Part shown: piece after piece, positions 35,055 through 45,269 of the stretch
Numbering within the stretch: the first letter of the stretch is position 1
Layout of the letters: each line of letters opens with the position of its first letter
From: Actinophytocola sp044466355
Lineage (GTDB): Bacteria > Actinomycetota > Actinomycetes > Mycobacteriales > Pseudonocardiaceae
Length of the DNA stretch: 64,000 nucleotides
NCBI RefSeq assembly: GCF_044466355.1
Contig: NZ_JBITMQ010000003.1
Location: 507,366 to 571,365 of the forward strand
Reading direction: 5' to 3'
Position numbers and translations under genes: made by a program
The notes under the pieces: generated by a model
Told to the model about the DNA's origin: nothing
Databases searched by the model: none
The model's input: only the letters and a program-made list of their open reading frames with translations

Positions 35055-37339
35055 CCACCACCCAGCCACTCGTTTCCAACATCACCGGCGGCGTCGGCGA
35101 CAGCCCGCTGCGCCCGGACGGCGCGCAGAAGACCCGCGGCGAGTTCGCGTACTCGTCCGACCTGTGGGCCGACGACATGCTGTGGGGCGCCACGCTGCGC
35201 AGCCCGCACCCGTACGCCCGGATCACCGGCGTCGACATCACCGAGGCGCTGAAGGTGCCGGGCGTGCACGCCGTGCTCACCCACGAGGACGTGCCCGGCG
35301 ACAACATCTACGGCCTCGAGCACCCGGACCAGCCGGTGCTCGCCGTGGACGTCGTGCGCTACCAGGGCGAACCGGTCGCGATCGTCGCCGCCGACCACCC
35401 GGAGACCGCGCGGCGCGCCGCCGACCGCATCGCCGTCGACTACGAGGTGCTGACCCCGGTCACCGACGCCGAGGCCGCGATGCGCCCCGACTCGCCGGTG
35501 CTGCACCCCGGCCATGAGGGCGGCAACGTCGTCCGCCACGCACCCATCCGGTTCGGCGAGGAGAACCCGGTCGCCGACGTCGTGGTGACCGGCGAGTACA
35601 CGGTCGGCATGCAGGACCAGGCGTTCCTCGGGCCGGAGTCCGGGCTCGCGGTGCCCGCCGAGGACGGCGGCGTCGACCTCTACATCGCCACCCAGTGGCT
35701 GCACGCAGACCAGCGGCAGCTCACCGGCGCGCTCGGGCTGGGAGAGGACAAGGTGCGGCTGCACCTCGCGGGCGTCGGCGGCGCGTTCGGTGCGCGCGAG
35801 GACCTGTCGATGCAGATCCACGCGTGCATGCTCGCGCTGCACACCCGCAAGCCGGTCAAGATCGTCTACGGGCGCGAGGAGTCGTTCTTCGGGCACGTGC
35901 ACCGCCACCCGGCGCTGATGCGGTACGAGCACGGCGCCACCCGCGACGGCGACCTCGTCTACGTGAAGGCGGAGATCATCCTCGACGGCGGCGCGTACGC
36001 GTCGACCACGGCCGCGGTCACCGGCAACGCGGTGACGCTCGGGGCCGGGCCGTACCGGGTGCCGAACGTGCACGTCGACGGCTACGGCGTCTACACGAAC
36101 AACCCGCCGTGCGGCGCGATGCGTGGCTTCGGCGCCGTGCAGGCGTGCTTCGCCTACGAGTCGCAGATGGACAAGCTCGCCGAGGCGCTGGGCATGGACC
36201 CGGTCGACCTGCGGATCCGCAACGCGGCAGAACGCGGCACCACCATGCCCACCGGGCAGGTGATCGACGCGCCCGCGCCCGTCGCCGAGCTGCTGGAACG
36301 CGTGCGGGCCAAGCCGATGCCCGCCGAGCCGACCGGGCAGCGGGACCTGCGTGAGCTGCCCGGCGGCGTCTCCAACACCACGCACGGCGAGGGTGTCGTG
36401 CGCGGGGTCGGGTACGGCGTCGGCATCAAGAACGTCGGCTTCTCCGAGGGGTTCGACGACTACTCGACCGCACGGGTGCGCCTGGAGGTGATCGCGGGCG
36501 AACCGGTGGTGTCCGTGCACACGGCGGCCGCGGAGGTCGGGCAGGGCCTGGTCACGCTCAAGGCGCAGATCGCGCGGACCGAGCTGGGGGTGCAGCGGGT
36601 GCAGATCCAGCCGTCCAACACGTTCGTCGGCTCGGCCGGTTCGTCGTCGGCGTCGCGACAGAGTTACGTCACGGGCGGCGCGGTCAGGGCGGCGTGCGAG
36701 GAGGTCCGTTCCGGCGTGCTGGAGCTGGCCGCCGCGCGCGGCATCGCGGCGACCGGGCTCGCGGGCGGGAAGGTCGTGTCGGCCACGAACGAGGTGCTCG
36801 CGGACCTCGTCGACGTGCTCGGCGACGAGGTGGTCGAGCGGACCGTCGAGTGGCGGCACCGGCCGACGCACCCGATCGATCCCGTGACCGGGCAAGGTTT
36901 CGCGCACGTGCAGCACGCGTTCGCGGCGCACCGCGCGGTCGTGGACGTGGACGTCGAGCTGGGGCTCGTGCGGGTCGTGGAGCTGGCGTGCGCGCAGGAC
37001 GTCGGCAAGGCCATGAACCCGGACGCGGTGCTCGGGCAGATCCAGGGCGGGTCCGCGCAGGGGCTCGGGCTCGCGGTGATGGAGGAGATCCAGGTCGTCG
37101 ACGGCAAGGTGCGCAACCCGTCGTTCACCGACTACCTGATCCCGACCGTGCTGGACATGCCGCCGATGGAGATCGACGTGCTCGAACGCGCGGATCCCCA
37201 TGCCCCGTACGGATTGCGGGGCGTCGGGGAGCCGCCGACCCTGTCGTCGACGCCCGCGATCGTGGCCGCCATCCGCGCCGCGACCGGCATGGCGCTGTCG
37301 CGGGTGCCGGTGCGGCCGGAACACATCGTCGGAGCGTGA
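35051..37339 (+). CDS. Xanthine dehydrogenase molybdopterin-binding subunit
   Basis: A 762-residue molybdenum hydroxylase large subunit. GVGGAFGAREDLSMQIHACM near residue 241 and CGAMRGFGAVQACFAYESQM near 355 are cofactor-binding segments. GVGEPPTLSS near the C terminus holds the catalytic Glu. It hydroxylates hypoxanthine/xanthine to urate together with the FAD and 2Fe-2S subunits in the same operon. ATG 35051 overlaps the preceding stop (ATGA). No XdhC-type maturation chaperone is encoded here. Confidence 0.95.
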   Translation: MTTTQPLVSNITGGVGDSPLRPDGAQKTRGEFAYSSDLWADDMLWGATLRSPHPYARITGVDITEALKVPGVHAVLTHEDVPGDNIYGLEHPDQPVLAVDVVRYQGEPVAIVAADHPETARRAADRIAVDYEVLTPVTDAEAAMRPDSPVLHPGHEGGNVVRHAPIRFGEENPVADVVVTGEYTVGMQDQAFLGPESGLAVPAEDGGVDLYIATQWLHADQRQLTGALGLGEDKVRLHLAGVGGAFGAREDLSMQIHACMLALHTRKPVKIVYGREESFFGHVHRHPALMRYEHGATRDGDLVYVKAEIILDGGAYASTTAAVTGNAVTLGAGPYRVPNVHVDGYGVYTNNPPCGAMRGFGAVQACFAYESQMDKLAEALGMDPVDLRIRNAAERGTTMPTGQVIDAPAPVAELLERVRAKPMPAEPTGQRDLRELPGGVSNTTHGEGVVRGVGYGVGIKNVGFSEGFDDYSTARVRLEVIAGEPVVSVHTAAAEVGQGLVTLKAQIARTELGVQRVQIQPSNTFVGSAGSSSASRQSYVTGGAVRAACEEVRSGVLELAAARGIAATGLAGGKVVSATNEVLADLVDVLGDEVVERTVEWRHRPTHPIDPVTGQGFAHVQHAFAAHRAVVDVDVELGLVRVVELACAQDVGKAMNPDAVLGQIQGGSAQGLGLAVMEEIQVVDGKVRNPSFTDYLIPTVLDMPPMEIDVLERADPHAPYGLRGVGEPPTLSSTPAIVAAIRAATGMALSRVPVRPEHIVGA

Positions 37340-37394
37340 CGAATCGGCCCCCGGCGACGCCTGACGAGGTATGGAAACAAGTAGTGAGTGGGTA

Positions 37395-37417
37395 ACCCTC
37401 CGTAATCCGGGGAGGGT
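37395..37417 (+). terminator. Possible terminator of the purine operon
   Basis: ACCCTCC at 37395-37401 pairs with GGAGGGT at 37411-37417 across a nine-base loop, 55 bases after the operon's last stop. No U tract follows. The remainder of 37418-37628 shows no gene; it is less GC-rich than its surroundings and probably carries the promoter of the next gene. Confidence 0.4.
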
Positions 37418-37628
37418 AATCGCTGTCCGTGTTCGTTTGTCGCTCACTAATGGTCGTTACCGACGGTAGTTCACTCGAACAGCCTAGTTCGCAACACATA
37501 GGGTGTTCACGTTGCCGGTGATCGGCCCCCTTTTGGGTGCAGAGGGGGTTGTGCTTTCACTGGTAATGTCACAACCCGCTTGACCGGAGAAGGACACACC
37601 CCGATGACATGGCCGCTGGAAGGCTCCG

Positions 37629-39689
37629 GTGGATCGATCTGAGCTTGCGCGCGAGTGGGCCGCCGCGCTGGCACGGGTCATCTTCATCGCGCAGTCCCGC
37701 GACCACATCGAGGGTGAGCTGGCATCGGCCCTCGACGATCTCGTCGCCGCCGCGGAGGCGGAGCCACTCGACGAGGCGGCGGTCCTCGGTGTGGCGGAGC
37801 GGTTGGTGCGGCTCGGGCTGGCCGACTCCGAATGTCTTGAAATTACCATCAAACTACTGGGTGAGCGGATGCCGAAACTGGCTGGGGTCTCGGACCTCAT
37901 CAGCCTGCCCGGCCGTGTCGTGCACCTGGTCGGCTCGCTCGCCAAGGGTGTCGCGGAGGGCATGCGGCAGCGGCTGCTCTCCGAGCAGGAGGGGCTGACG
38001 CTCGCGCTGATCCGCGCCCGCGAGAACGCGGAGAACGCGTTGCGGGACAGCGAGGCGCGGTTCGAGGAGATCTTCTCCACCTCGACCGTCGGCATGGCCA
38101 TCACCGACCTCGACCTCGGCGTGATCCGCGTCAACCGCGCGCTCGCCGACATCCTCGAACACCCGCGGGGAAAGCTCGGCGCCCGGCTGCTCGACGAGAT
38201 CTTCCACCCGGACGACGCCGACTACCTGCGGCTGCGGTACCAGGTGCTGCTGGAGGAGGACTCGCTGCCGTTCCGCGAGCGGCGAAGACTCGTGAAACGC
38301 GACGGCGAGGAGGCGCTCGTCTTCCTGTCGGCGTCGGTGCTGCGCGACCCGTCCGGCGCGCCGCGGTATTACGTCACGGCGGTCGAGGACGTGTCGGACC
38401 GGCACTTCCTGGAAAGCCAACTGCAGTTCCAGGCCACGCACGACGCGCTGACGGGCCTCGCGAACCGGCAACGGTTCGTCGGCAGGCTCGAGGAGGTGCT
38501 GTCCGGCGGGAACCCGGTCGACGAGGTCACCGTGCTGCACCTGGACCTCGACGGTTTCCACGCCGTCAACGACGGGCTGGGCCGGGAGGTCGGCGACCGG
38601 CTGCTCCAGACCGTGGCCACCCGCCTGGTGCAGATCTTCCCCGGCGACCACGCGACGGTCGCCCGCTTCGAGGGCGACGAGTTCGGTGTGCTGGTCGAGC
38701 ACACGGCCACCACCCCGTCGTGCGCCGCCATGGCGACCCGCATCAACGAGGAACTGGCGGAACCGGTGTTCGTCGGCGACCACGGCGTCGCCGCCACCGC
38801 CACCATCGCCGTGCTGCACAAGCCGTCCGCCGGCACCACCCCCGCGGACGTGTTGCGTGCCACCGACATCACGTTGCGCAGGCTCAAGCAGACCGGCCGC
38901 CGCCAGTGGGGCATGGTCGACGAACAACAGAACCAGGCCGACCGCGAACGGTTCAACCTCGCGGGGTCCATGCCGGGTGCGTGGGAGAACGGCGAGATCC
39001 AGCTGGAGTACCAGCAGGTGTCGTCGTACGAGTCGGGCACGGTCGTCGCGGTGCAGGCGTTGCTGCGCTGGGACCACGCGGACGGCGTGCTGCACCACGA
39101 CCGCTGCCTGGAGGTGCTGGCCGAGACCGGCCTGTCGCTGCCGATCGGCCGCTGGATGCTCGGTCGGGCCGCCGCCGATGTGAAGGACATGCCGGTGCGG
39201 CCGGTCCTGTACGTCGAGCTGACCCGTGAGCTCGCGGGCGACCCGGACCTGGTGGCGACCGTGCGGGCGGTGCTCGCCGACTCCGGCCTCGCGCCCGAGC
39301 AGCTGCAGGTCGGGATGCCGGTCCAGGCGCTGTGCATGCGCGACGGGCTCGCCGAGGACAACCTCCACGTGCTGGTGGACATCGGGGTCGCGGTGGTGCT
39401 GTACGAGTTCGGGACCACCAGCGGGGACCTGGCCTGTCTCGAGGACCTGCCGGTGCGGGCGGTGAAGATGTCCTCCCGGGTCGTCGCCCGGGTGTCCGGC
39501 GGGTCGTCGATGTTCACCCGCGTGGTGCGCGACCTGGTGCCGCTGATCCAGGGGAGCGGGGCGGCGGTCATGGTGGGCGACGTCGACGGCGCGGACCAGT
39601 TCGAGTGGTGGCGCGAGGTCGGGGCCGACCAGGTGCAGGGTGCTCACGTCGGGTTGCCCGGGTTGTCGGCGGATCTCCCGTTGAGCTGA
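37629..39689 (+). CDS. PAS-GGDEF-EAL cyclic-di-GMP signalling protein, EAL site degenerate
   Basis: A 686-residue cytoplasmic protein: an N-terminal helical region (1-135), a PAS domain (about 140-265), GGDEF (about 275-430) and EAL-like (about 440-680). The GGDEF signature reads EGDEF near residue 348, with catalytic Asp/Glu kept. The EAL domain has lost key residues: the EAL motif is QAL, the Asn of the VNLS motif is Glu (VELTREL), and the DDFG motif is YEFG. It is therefore probably a cyclase or a c-di-GMP sensor rather than a phosphodiesterase. GGAAGG at 37618-37623 fixes GTG 37629. Confidence 0.9.
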   Translation: MDRSELAREWAAALARVIFIAQSRDHIEGELASALDDLVAAAEAEPLDEAAVLGVAERLVRLGLADSECLEITIKLLGERMPKLAGVSDLISLPGRVVHLVGSLAKGVAEGMRQRLLSEQEGLTLALIRARENAENALRDSEARFEEIFSTSTVGMAITDLDLGVIRVNRALADILEHPRGKLGARLLDEIFHPDDADYLRLRYQVLLEEDSLPFRERRRLVKRDGEEALVFLSASVLRDPSGAPRYYVTAVEDVSDRHFLESQLQFQATHDALTGLANRQRFVGRLEEVLSGGNPVDEVTVLHLDLDGFHAVNDGLGREVGDRLLQTVATRLVQIFPGDHATVARFEGDEFGVLVEHTATTPSCAAMATRINEELAEPVFVGDHGVAATATIAVLHKPSAGTTPADVLRATDITLRRLKQTGRRQWGMVDEQQNQADRERFNLAGSMPGAWENGEIQLEYQQVSSYESGTVVAVQALLRWDHADGVLHHDRCLEVLAETGLSLPIGRWMLGRAAADVKDMPVRPVLYVELTRELAGDPDLVATVRAVLADSGLAPEQLQVGMPVQALCMRDGLAEDNLHVLVDIGVAVVLYEFGTTSGDLACLEDLPVRAVKMSSRVVARVSGGSSMFTRVVRDLVPLIQGSGAAVMVGDVDGADQFEWWREVGADQVQGAHVGLPGLSADLPLS

Positions 39690-39752
39690 GCCCCGGCCGT
39701 CCCATCCCGAAAATCGGGTGACCGGGAAGTCGTCGCGTGTCACCCTGTGCGC

Positions 39753-39839
39753 ATGTTCCGGGTCGCCATGATCGATACGTCCGCCTTGGCGGACGCGGTC
39801 GTGGCTGCCCTGTCCCTGTTGGACGGCGCCCGACTCTGA
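39753..39839 (+). CDS. Possible 28-residue leader peptide upstream of the EF-Tu gene
   Basis: A short frame MFRVAMIDTSALADAVVAAL ending SLLDGARL lies in the 243-bp spacer before the EF-Tu gene. Directly after its stop, CCCTCCCC (39840-39847) can pair with GGGGAGGG (39876-39883). A leader frame followed at once by a hairpin resembles attenuation or translation-sensing control. There is no clear ribosome site, and the peptide is not recognised, so this is speculative. Confidence 0.25.
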   Translation: MFRVAMIDTSALADAVVAALSLLDGARL

Positions 39840-39932
39840 CCCTCCCCCGCGTGACCGGCACACGGGGAACCCGCCGGGGAGGGTGGGTCTGCCACGCGGT
39901 TCTCCGGACGCCGTTCCACACCAGGGAAAGTC

Positions 39933-41120
<1,188 letters not shown>

Positions 41121-41127
41121 CCCGGTG

Positions 41128-41161
41128 GGCGGTCGGTGCCCGCGCTCGGGCACCGACCGCC
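41128..41161 (+). terminator. Perfect hairpin terminator of the EF-Tu gene
   Basis: GGCGGTCGGTGCCCG at 41128-41142 and CGGGCACCGACCGCC at 41147-41161 form a flawless 15-bp stem with a four-base loop, eight bases after the stop codon. It is the strongest hairpin in the window. Confidence 0.85.
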
Positions 41162-41338
41162 TGCGGGGAGTGAGGAAGTTGCCCGCCGGACCCGCGGACA
41201 AGGGCGGGAGAATTCCACCATCTGGGATGGTCGCGGCCAGTTGCTTAGTGCCGCTAAGCAGTTCTGCTTCTCGTGGCCGATCGATTACCGGGGGAATTTT
41301 TGCCGTTTTCCCGTTTATGGCAATCGGTCTGATCAGAA

Positions 41339-41602
41339 TCAGGCCGCGGCCGGGGCCAGATTCAGTGCGGCGACGCCCGCGTCGGTCAGCGCGGCGGGCA
41401 CGAGTTCCCCCCGGGTGCCCCTCTGCGCCGGCTCGATCAAGCCTTCGTGCGCCAGCGTGTGGGCCAGGTACTGGTCACAGCAGGGCACACCGTCGATGAA
41501 CAGGTCCGGCTCGGCCGAGCAACTGATCTGCGCACGACCTGCGACGATCGCTCTCAGCATGGACAGGGCTCTGTGGTTCAGACCTTCTGGTAGCGCGGAC
41601 AT
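41339..41602 (-). CDS. Small hypothetical protein
   Basis: An 87-residue protein. It has a central ISCSAEPDLFIDGVPCCDQY segment with three cysteines and a C-terminal LAHEGLIEPAQRG / LTDAGVAAL pattern reminiscent of a winged helix. ATG 41602 is supported by AGGGGA six bases upstream; ATG 41638 would add 12 residues. I do not recognise the family. The flanking spacers (41162-41338 and 41603-41894) contain no other gene. Confidence 0.6.
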   Translation of the reverse strand: MSALPEGLNHRALSMLRAIVAGRAQISCSAEPDLFIDGVPCCDQYLAHTLAHEGLIEPAQRGTRGELVPAALTDAGVAALNLAPAAA

Positions 41603-41894
41603 CGTGTTCCCCTGGGTTTGGCGTTCCTGCGGAGTCATGTCTATCACTCGGCACCGACAATTCGTGGGACGTGTGATGGACCTATTCGGTTTCATCGAAC
41701 TTCCTCACGGATTGTTACCAACAAGGAGTACCCGGCGTCCACCCAGATACGCCGGGCGCCCAAACGGGCTACGCGCCGAGATCGGCCGTCGCCGGAGCGT
41801 TTCCGCCGGGTCACCGGTCGAGCGTCCACCCGCGACACGCGGAAGTCCCGCCTCGCGTTGATACGGTGATCTTCGTCAGCCGAAAGGGGCACGC

Positions 41895-43586
41895 ATGTCT
41901 CGCTCGCAGGCGTGGTACGCCGGGGATGACCGCAACGCCTACATCCACCGCGCGTGGATGCGGCGGGGGCTGCCGAGGGACGCCTTCGACGGGCGGCCGC
42001 ACATCGCGATCGCCAACACGGCCTCCGACCTCACCCCGTGCAACGCCCACCTGACCGAGGTGGCGAAGTCGGTGGCCGACGGCATCTGGGCCGCGGGCGG
42101 TGTGCCGCTGCACCTGCCCGTCGTGTCGCTCGGCGAGACGCTGATGCGGCCCACCGCGATGCTGTTCCGCAACCTCGCGGCCATGGCGACCGAGGAACTG
42201 CTGCGGGCCAACCCGGTCGACGGCGTCGTGCTGCTCGGCGGCTGCGACAAGACGATCCCGGCGCTGCTGATGGGCGCCTGCTCGGTGGACCTGCCCGCGC
42301 TGGTGGTGCCGGGCGGCCCGATGCTGACCGGGCACTTCCGCGGCGTGCCGCTCGGCTGCGGCACCGACGTGTGGCGGCTGTCGGAGGAGGTCCGCGCGGG
42401 CACGCTGTCCCGGGCGGACTTCCTGCGCTCCGAGTCGTCGATGATCCGCAGCCGGGGGCACTGCAACACGATGGGCACCGCGTCGACCATGGCGTGCGTG
42501 ACCGAGGCGCTGGGCATGACGATCCCCGGTTTCGCCGGTACCCCCGCGCCGGACAGCGGGCTGCTGGAGATGGCGCACCAGTCCGGCCGGTTGTCGGTGT
42601 CGATGGTCGAGGCGGACCGGCGGCCCAGCACGGTCCTGACGCGTGAGTCGTTCCTGAACGCGATCGTGGCGCTGGCCGCGATCGGCGGGTCCACCAACGC
42701 GGTGGTGCACCTGCTGGCGATCGCCGGACGGCTGGGTGTGCCCCTCGAACTGGAGGACTTCGACCGCACCGGTTCCGGGGTGCCGCTGCTGGTCGACCTG
42801 CAGCCCGCGGGCAAGCACCTGATGGACGACCTGCACCGCGCGGGCGGGCTGCTCGCCGTGCTGCGCGAGGTGGCGGACCTGCTGTCCCCGGACCCGGTCA
42901 CGGTCACGGGGACGCCCCTGGTGGCCTACCTGGACACGGCCACGATCTGGGACGAGTCGGTGATCCGCCCGCGGTCGGCGCCGCTGCGGGAGTCGGCGGG
43001 CATCGCCGTGCTGCGCGGCAACCTGGCCCCGTCCGGCGCGGTGGTCAAACCGGCGGCCGCCACCCCTGAGCTGCTCACCCACCGCGGCCCGGCCGTGGTG
43101 TTCGACTCCATCGAGGACCTCAACGCCCGCATCGACACCGTCGACGACGAGAACGCGGTTCTCGTGCTGCGCGGCTGCGGCCCGAAGGGCTACCCGGGCA
43201 TGCCGGAGGTGGGCAACTTCCCGCTGCCCGCGCCGCTGCTCGCGAAGGGCGTGCGGGACATGGTCCGGATCAGCGACGCGCGGATGAGCGGCACCGCGTA
43301 CGGCACGGTCGTGCTGCACGTGGCCCCGGAGGCCGCGGCCGGCGGCCCGCTCGGCCGGGTGCGGACGGGGGACATGGTGGTGCTGGACGTACCGAACCGG
43401 CGGCTGGAGGTGGCGGCGGACCTGTCGGCACGCCCGGTGTCGCCGGAGGCGTCGGCGGCGTTCGCGGCCCCCGAGCGGGGCTGGCAGCGCCTGTACGTCG
43501 ACCACGTACTGCAGGCCGACCGCGGCGTGGACCTGGACTTCCTCACCGGCGGCGGCCCGGCCGACCCGACGAGGGAGTCGCACTGA
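41895..43586 (+). CDS. IlvD/Edd-family dehydratase (sugar-acid dehydratase-like)
   Basis: A 563-residue iron-sulphur dehydratase. Cluster cysteines are in NTASDLTPCNAHL near residue 49, LLGGCDKTIPALLMG near 118 and RSRGHCNTMGTASTM near 191. Members dehydrate dihydroxy-acids (IlvD), 6-phosphogluconate (Edd) or aldonic acids such as arabinonate and xylonate. The short spacing and sequence favour the aldonic-acid dehydratase branch, not the housekeeping IlvD; this is inference. A methyltransferase gene begins two bases after its stop. Confidence 0.88.
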   Translation: MSRSQAWYAGDDRNAYIHRAWMRRGLPRDAFDGRPHIAIANTASDLTPCNAHLTEVAKSVADGIWAAGGVPLHLPVVSLGETLMRPTAMLFRNLAAMATEELLRANPVDGVVLLGGCDKTIPALLMGACSVDLPALVVPGGPMLTGHFRGVPLGCGTDVWRLSEEVRAGTLSRADFLRSESSMIRSRGHCNTMGTASTMACVTEALGMTIPGFAGTPAPDSGLLEMAHQSGRLSVSMVEADRRPSTVLTRESFLNAIVALAAIGGSTNAVVHLLAIAGRLGVPLELEDFDRTGSGVPLLVDLQPAGKHLMDDLHRAGGLLAVLREVADLLSPDPVTVTGTPLVAYLDTATIWDESVIRPRSAPLRESAGIAVLRGNLAPSGAVVKPAAATPELLTHRGPAVVFDSIEDLNARIDTVDDENAVLVLRGCGPKGYPGMPEVGNFPLPAPLLAKGVRDMVRISDARMSGTAYGTVVLHVAPEAAAGGPLGRVRTGDMVVLDVPNRRLEVAADLSARPVSPEASAAFAAPERGWQRLYVDHVLQADRGVDLDFLTGGGPADPTRESH

Positions 43587-43587
43587 G

Positions 43588-44319
43588 GTGCCCGACGCGA
43601 TCTTCGCCCACCCCCGCCTCGCCCCGGTCTACGACACGTTCGAGGGCCACCGCGACGACCTGCCCGCCTACGTGGACATCGTCGACGAACTCGGTGCGCG
43701 CCACGTCCTCGACGTCGGGTGCGGCACGGGGAGCCTCGCGGTCCGGCTCGCCGACCGCGGCCGCACCGTCACCGGCGTGGACCCAGCCGAGGCGTCGCTG
43801 CGGATCGCGAGGGCGAAGGACCCGGCGGGACGGGTCACCTGGCTCCACGGCGACGCCACGACGTTGCCCGCCCTCGCCGCCGACCTCGCCGTGATGACCG
43901 GCAACGTCGCGCAGGTCTTTCTCACCGACGACGACTGGGCGCGGACGCTGCGTGGCATCCGCGCCGCACTCCGCCCCGGCGGCCACTTCGTGTTCGAAAC
44001 CCGGCGGCCGGAACACCGGACCTGGGAGGACTGGGCGGAGGACACCGACCCGGTCACGGTGACCGTGCCGGGGATCGGCACCGTGGAGCGGCGGTTCGAG
44101 GTCACCGACGTGCGGTTGCCGTTCGTCTCCTTCCGGTGCGCCTACCGGTTCCTGACCGACGGCGCGGTCGTCACCTCGGCGTCGACGCTCCGCTTCCGCG
44201 ACCGCGACGAGGTGACCGCGAGCCTGACCGAGGGTGGCTACCGGGTCCTGGACGTGCGGGACGCACCCGACCGCCCCGGCCGCGAGTTCGTGTTCGTCGC
44301 GGAGTGCGGCGGACGGTGA
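43588..44319 (+). CDS. Class I SAM-dependent methyltransferase
   Basis: A 243-residue methyltransferase with motif I VLDVGCGTGSLAVRLADRG near residue 39, the acidic loop VTGVDPAE and TWLHGDATTLP. The fold and length match small-molecule methyltransferases of type 11/25. GTG 43588 lies two bases after the dehydratase stop, so the genes are probably co-transcribed. Substrate is unknown. Confidence 0.88.
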   Translation: MPDAIFAHPRLAPVYDTFEGHRDDLPAYVDIVDELGARHVLDVGCGTGSLAVRLADRGRTVTGVDPAEASLRIARAKDPAGRVTWLHGDATTLPALAADLAVMTGNVAQVFLTDDDWARTLRGIRAALRPGGHFVFETRRPEHRTWEDWAEDTDPVTVTVPGIGTVERRFEVTDVRLPFVSFRCAYRFLTDGAVVTSASTLRFRDRDEVTASLTEGGYRVLDVRDAPDRPGREFVFVAECGGR

Positions 44320-44368
44320 ACACCCACCGCACCGCGATGACGGACCACGGCCGTTGGGGGACCGGGCC

Positions 44369-45181
44369 TCAGCCGGCCGACCACGCGCCCGCCGCCGCCG
44401 CTTCGGCCGCGTAGTCGGCGAAGTCGATCGGGTCCCGGCCGAGCACCTGCCGCACCCCGTCCGCGGGCGGCGCGAGGTGCCCCGCCCGCATCCCGGCGAA
44501 CATCAGGTCCAGCTCCGCCACCGCCTCCTCCGGCAGCCCCTCGGCCACCAGCGAATCCCGGTACTCCGACGGTGTCAGCTCCTCGTACCGCATCTCCCGC
44601 CCGGCCGCCGACGCGATCGTCGCCACCGCCTCACCGAACGTCAGGCCGCGTGGCCCCGACAGGTCGTACACCCGGCCGTGGTGCCCGCCCGACCTGAGCA
44701 CCGCGGCGGCCACGTCGGCGATGTCCCGCACGTCGACGAACGGCTCCGGGTCCGCACCCATCGGCAGCGCCAACATGCCCGCCATCAGCGGCGCGTGCCA
44801 CAGGTCCTCCGAGAAGTTCTGGTTGAAGTTGTTCGCCCGCAGGATCGTCCACTCCGCGTCCGCCGCCCGCACTGCCTCCTCCGCCGCCCGCATGCCGTCG
44901 AACGCCGGGACCTCGTCGATCCCGCGGCCCGACAGCACCACGAACCGCCGGGCCCCCGCCGCCGTCGCCTGCTTCACGAACACCTCGGCCAGTCCGGGTT
45001 CCGCGGGGGCCACCAGGTACACCGCGGTCGCACCCGCCAACGCCCCCGCCCACGTGTCCGGTGAGGACCAGTCGAACCGCACCTCCGTCGACCGGGACAC
45101 CGCCCGCACCGGCGTGCCCCGCAAGGCCGCCACCAACCGTCGCCCCGTCTTGCCTGTGCCGCCGAGAACCACTGTCGTCAT
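44369..45181 (-). CDS. NmrA-like NAD(P)-binding oxidoreductase
   Basis: A 270-residue extended short-chain dehydrogenase of the NmrA/QOR2 type. The dinucleotide loop VVLGGTGKTGRRLVAALRG is at the N terminus. No catalytic Tyr-xxx-Lys is evident, typical of NmrA-like members that act on quinones or as redox sensors. It is divergent from the AraC-family gene with an 88-bp spacer, a common regulator/target layout. Confidence 0.88.
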   Translation of the reverse strand: MTTVVLGGTGKTGRRLVAALRGTPVRAVSRSTEVRFDWSSPDTWAGALAGATAVYLVAPAEPGLAEVFVKQATAAGARRFVVLSGRGIDEVPAFDGMRAAEEAVRAADAEWTILRANNFNQNFSEDLWHAPLMAGMLALPMGADPEPFVDVRDIADVAAAVLRSGGHHGRVYDLSGPRGLTFGEAVATIASAAGREMRYEELTPSEYRDSLVAEGLPEEAVAELDLMFAGMRAGHLAPPADGVRQVLGRDPIDFADYAAEAAAAGAWSAG

Positions 45182-45269
45182 GGGGAACAGTCAAGCGGTG
45201 TGGCCGCGCCGCGGACATGGCGTGGCGTTCGGCGGCCATGTCCGATCGTCCGCGGTTATCGTGAAGACC

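Noticed and set aside
34073..37447. Very long minus-strand frame opposite the xanthine dehydrogenase genes, and similar long antisense frames at 37854-41201 and 22609-25857
   Set aside because: They mirror real genes with clear motifs. Their translations are Arg/Gly/Pro/His-rich without domains, as expected from high GC at third positions.
41339..41695. Mycofactocin-type precursor or toxin/antitoxin for the small minus-strand gene
   Set aside because: The C terminus does not match a mycofactocin core, there is no partner gene, and no family is recognised.
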